DNA of 23,746 bases. It comes from Candidatus Tayloriibacteriota bacterium. Its GTDB lineage: Bacteria > Patescibacteriota > Minisyncoccia > Phycocordibacterales > PALSA-1337. This document shows positions 22,017 to 23,746 of this stretch, piece after piece (position 1 is the first letter of the stretch; each line of letters opens with the position of its first letter). The stretch lies in assembly GCA_026395095.1 (NCBI GenBank), contig JAPLZI010000064.1, positions 47,155 to 70,900 of the forward strand, in the 5' to 3' direction. The notes under the pieces are model-generated. The model had not been told where the DNA came from. It searched no databases and saw only the letters and a program-made list of their open reading frames with translations. Position numbers and translations under genes: made by a program.

Positions 22017-22763
22017 ATGGAAAATACAGGCAACAACAACCTACCTTCGTTCAACGACTCAATTAACTGGAAATCCTTAGGTTTTTTCTCGGCTGAGGAC
22101 TACCTTATTTACATATTTAAAAAGACAGAAAAAATTACTGCAGCTTTGTATTTAGTTTCGGGACTTCTAAAGGACGAGGAACCGATGAAATGGGAACTGC
22201 GTGACAGAGGTATGGGTTTGATATCTTCGTCCTTTATAGCTTCAAGTTCGATCCCTGGGGATAAAAATGTGGTTATTCAATCTATCTTTTCTGCAGCATT
22301 AGAAACCATTTCAATTCTGAATGTTGCTAAGGTTTCACATCTGATTTCTGAAATGAACCACAAGCTGTTAGTGAGGGAAATTGACAATATAGTTGGTTTG
22401 CTTCGCGACAGACTTACCCAAAATGCTGAAAGCGCTGGATATGTTTTGTCTGAATCATTCTTTAAGACGCCGACCTTGTTTTCGTCAGGTTTCAGGTCAG
22501 ATTCCAGAAAGGAAAATAGCCAAAATAGCCAAATTAGCTCTACTACAAAAGGTAAATCGGATACCGTTGTTAAGAAGTCTCAACGACAAGAACAAATCGT
22601 TAACATATTAAGAAATCAACCTAATTTGACTATCAAAGACTTTTCGAAAGTTATCAAGGATTGTAGCGAGAAAACAATACAGAGAGAACTGCTAAGTTTG
22701 GTACAAAAAGGAATAATAAGGAAAGAAGGAGAACGCCGCTGGAGCCGATATTCACTAAAATAG
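22017..22763 (+). CDS. winged-helix (DeoR-like HTH) protein of unknown role
   Basis: 248 aa. The N-terminal ~150 residues are mostly helical (AEDYLIYIFKKTEKITAALYLVSGLLKDEEPMKWELRDRG and ILNVAKVSHLISEMNHKLLVREIDNIVGLLRDRL) and not recognised. A low-complexity linker (ENSQNSQISSTTKGKSD) leads to a C-terminal winged helix, about 188-248: RQEQIVNILRNQPNLTIKDFSKVIKDCSEKTIQRELLSLVQKGIIRKEG, the DeoR-type arrangement with the recognition helix at CSEKTIQREL. No signal peptide or membrane span. It is divergent from ftsK, across an array of six half-sites, which is good grounds to infer that it regulates itself and perhaps ftsK. Such helical-plus-wHTH proteins are, from memory, frequent in Parcubacteria, with no function known to me. 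Confidence 0.8.
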   Translation: MENTGNNNLPSFNDSINWKSLGFFSAEDYLIYIFKKTEKITAALYLVSGLLKDEEPMKWELRDRGMGLISSSFIASSSIPGDKNVVIQSIFSAALETISILNVAKVSHLISEMNHKLLVREIDNIVGLLRDRLTQNAESAGYVLSESFFKTPTLFSSGFRSDSRKENSQNSQISSTTKGKSDTVVKKSQRQEQIVNILRNQPNLTIKDFSKVIKDCSEKTIQRELLSLVQKGIIRKEGERRWSRYSLK

Positions 22764-22780
22764 GCAATATTAGGCAATAT
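22761..22780. repeat. two tandem copies of TAGGCAATAT
   Basis: The 10-bp unit is repeated exactly, and the first copy supplies the TAG stop of the winged-helix gene. It may be a slippage product. Confidence 0.85.
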
Positions 22781-22830
22781 AGAGCGGTATATACTGGATG
22801 GATTGACTTTTGTGGTCTAATGATATAGAG

Positions 22831-22839
22831 TTATCCACA
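22831..22839. promoter_or_regulatory. single perfect DnaA-box-like 9-mer
   Basis: TTATCCACA matches the E. coli consensus DnaA box. It is the only exact copy I noticed. It lies upstream of a promoter, so if used at all it would more likely regulate transcription than start replication. Confidence 0.3.
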
Positions 22840-22849
22840 TTCCAATGTT

Positions 22850-22879
22850 TTGCACCATCGTTCGGCGATGAGGTATAAT
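22850..22879 (+). promoter_or_regulatory. strong promoter upstream of the structured stretch
   Basis: TTGCAC (22850-22855), 18-bp spacer, TATAAT (22874-22879), the best complete promoter in the window. Expected +1 near 22886, 260 nt before the next start codon. Confidence 0.6.
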
Positions 22880-22885
22880 GCTTTG

Positions 22886-23145
22886 CAACGAGCGCCCTAT
22901 CAGTCGTTTGATTAGGTCGTTCGTCCCAAGGCGTAAAAGCTGAGGAAGAACGAACATTGACAACTAAATACCATGTATTAAGTATGTTTATGTTTGTTTG
23001 AAGTTACCCACTAAATCCCTAATGTTCGGACGTCGATAGTACGAGCGTAGGGAGTGTGGAATGTATTATCAGTCTTACTAGGCGATGGCTTCCCGAAATA
23101 TTATTAAGTAAGACCGGGGGGTCTCGTTAATTATAAAATATAGAT
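22886..23145 (+). ncRNA. candidate structured leader or independent small RNA
   Basis: This is the bulk of the 382-nt stretch 22764-23145, and it has no supportable reading frame. Stems seen: ACGAGCG (22888-22894) with CGTTCGT (22918-22924); the same GTTCGT alternatively with ACGAAC (22950-22955); CCCT-ATGTTCG (23017-23028) with CGAGCGT-AGGG (23042-23052); GTCTTACT (23072-23079) with AGTAAGAC (23107-23114); and AGACC (23111-23115) with GGTCT (23120-23124). Two pairs of stems exclude each other, as in attenuators and riboswitches. The last hairpin has no U-run after it. I do not recognise a known family. Whether it runs into the downstream gene is open, since that gene also has its own -10. 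Confidence 0.4.
23134..23139 (+). promoter_or_regulatory. -10 box TAAAAT directly before the secreted protein gene
   Basis: TAAAAT ends 6 nt before the ATG at 23146, matching the leaderless arrangement seen elsewhere in the window. The region is A/T-rich, so chance is possible. Confidence 0.35.
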
Positions 23146-23746
23146 ATGAAAAAAGTTCTCTTCGCAACCGGCGTAGCCGTTTTGGTTCTCGCCTCTGTTG
23201 TCGGAGCCCAGGGTTATTCTTTCGGTTCTAACTTGAGTGTTGGATCGACGGGTCCTGGAGTTGTAGCTTTGCAGACTGCACTTATGTCTGCTGGTTATAA
23301 CATTCCTTCAATTGCTTCAGGTGCTGCGTCCAAAGGTTACTTTGGTTCACAGACACAGGCCGCTGTTAAGCTTTACCAAGCTGCAAACGGTGTTCCTTCC
23401 ACAGGTTTCGTAGGTCCTCTTACTCGCGCCGTTCTTAACGGTGGTGCAGTAGCTGCGGCTCCTTCGTCTGCATGTCCGGCTGGCTACGTTTGTACGCTTG
23501 CCTCCGGTGCCCCGGCTCCAGTTACTGGTGGTACCATAAATGGTATTACCACTCCTGGCGTCCCAGGCATCATGACAGTATCAGCTGGCCCTATTTCAAG
23601 TGCAGTCTTGAATGTTGGTCAGAAGATGGTTCCGCTTATTTCTGTCCGTGTTCAGGCACAATACTCTGACATAGATGTTCAGAGCGTGACTCTTGCCCTC
23701 GGTAACAATACTGCTATCTACAACAAAATCTTTAGCACGATGTATA
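23146..23746 (+). CDS. secreted peptidoglycan-binding protein, 3'-truncated by window edge
   Basis: 200 residues visible, open to the last base. A Sec signal peptide is clear: MKKVLFATGVAVLVLASVVGA, with cleavage likely after VGA. One PG_binding_1 domain follows, at about 28-105: LSVGSTGPGVVALQTALMSAGY, then GYFGSQTQAAVKLYQAANGVPSTGFVGPLTRAVLN, the usual three-helix cell-wall-binding repeat. Then come a Cys pair (CPAGYVC), a Gly/Thr/Pro-rich linker, and the beginning of a beta-rich part (MTVSAGPISSAVLNVGQKMVPLISVRVQAQYSDIDVQSVTLALG). Codons favour highly expressed forms. It may be an abundant surface protein, and the long structured region with a strong promoter upstream would fit a regulated or stabilised mRNA. 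The missing C-terminus prevents a firmer call. Confidence 0.88.
   Translation, partial: MKKVLFATGVAVLVLASVVGAQGYSFGSNLSVGSTGPGVVALQTALMSAGYNIPSIASGAASKGYFGSQTQAAVKLYQAANGVPSTGFVGPLTRAVLNGGAVAAAPSSACPAGYVCTLASGAPAPVTGGTINGITTPGVPGIMTVSAGPISSAVLNVGQKMVPLISVRVQAQYSDIDVQSVTLALGNNTAIYNKIFSTMY

Noticed and set aside
22831..22839. DnaA box as sign of a replication origin
   Set aside because: One copy only, no cluster, no dnaA/dnaN nearby and no AT-rich unwinding element in a fitting arrangement; kept only as a low-confidence site.
22964..22980. GACAACTAAATACC-like sequence as rRNA spacer
   Set aside because: The resemblance to pre-rRNA spacers is short, and no 16S, 23S or 5S sequence follows.

Overview
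The window looks like a chromosomal segment of a Patescibacteria/CPR bacterium, most likely of the Parcubacteria group. This rests on inference from gene content: a short RecO without a zinc-finger Cys cluster, a type-2 IleRS carrying an inserted histidine-phosphatase domain, an EF-P with a KQQRK tip loop, a secreted peptidoglycan-binding protein, a DUF11/CARDB-like surface protein, and many genes whose ATG lies 6-7 nt after a -10 box with no Shine-Dalgarno. TGA is used as stop (argS, metG's neighbour, the 80-aa gene), so the code is standard. I saw no tRNA, rRNA, CRISPR array or transposase gene.

Layout. 1-981: 3' part of glyA. 982-1302: a highly structured gene-free stretch with a minus-strand terminator, possibly encoding a small RNA. 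1303-7084: argS, ileS (with the phosphatase insert), recO. 7097-9031: membrane-anchored extracellular Ig-like protein. 9088-10428: glyS. 10449-10799: a small putative gene with its own promoter and terminator. 10844-14681: M16 peptidase, AI-2E-family transporter, metG. 14747-15061: small unknown gene with promoter, SD and terminator. 15113-15451: A/T-tract DNA with TTGAAC repeats in 11-bp phase, then a structured leader. 15452-17725: rpsF-ssb-rpsR-recA. 17783-18261: HicB-HicA pair. 18334-18576: small unknown gene. 18683-19255: efp. 19294-21875 (minus strand): ftsK and a coupled membrane-anchored protein. 21937-22016: six ATGTC/GACAT half-sites between ftsK and a divergent winged-helix gene (22017-22763). 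22764-23145: a strong promoter and a roughly 260-nt structured region. 23146-end: secreted peptidoglycan-binding protein, cut by the window edge.

Most of the genes serve translation (four aminoacyl-tRNA synthetases, S6, S18, EF-P) or DNA maintenance (RecO, SSB, RecA, FtsK). The less ordinary material sits in the ileS insertion, the two structured RNA-like stretches, the operator array beside the winged-helix gene, and a window-wide promoter pattern that places the A of ATG at or next to the expected transcription start.
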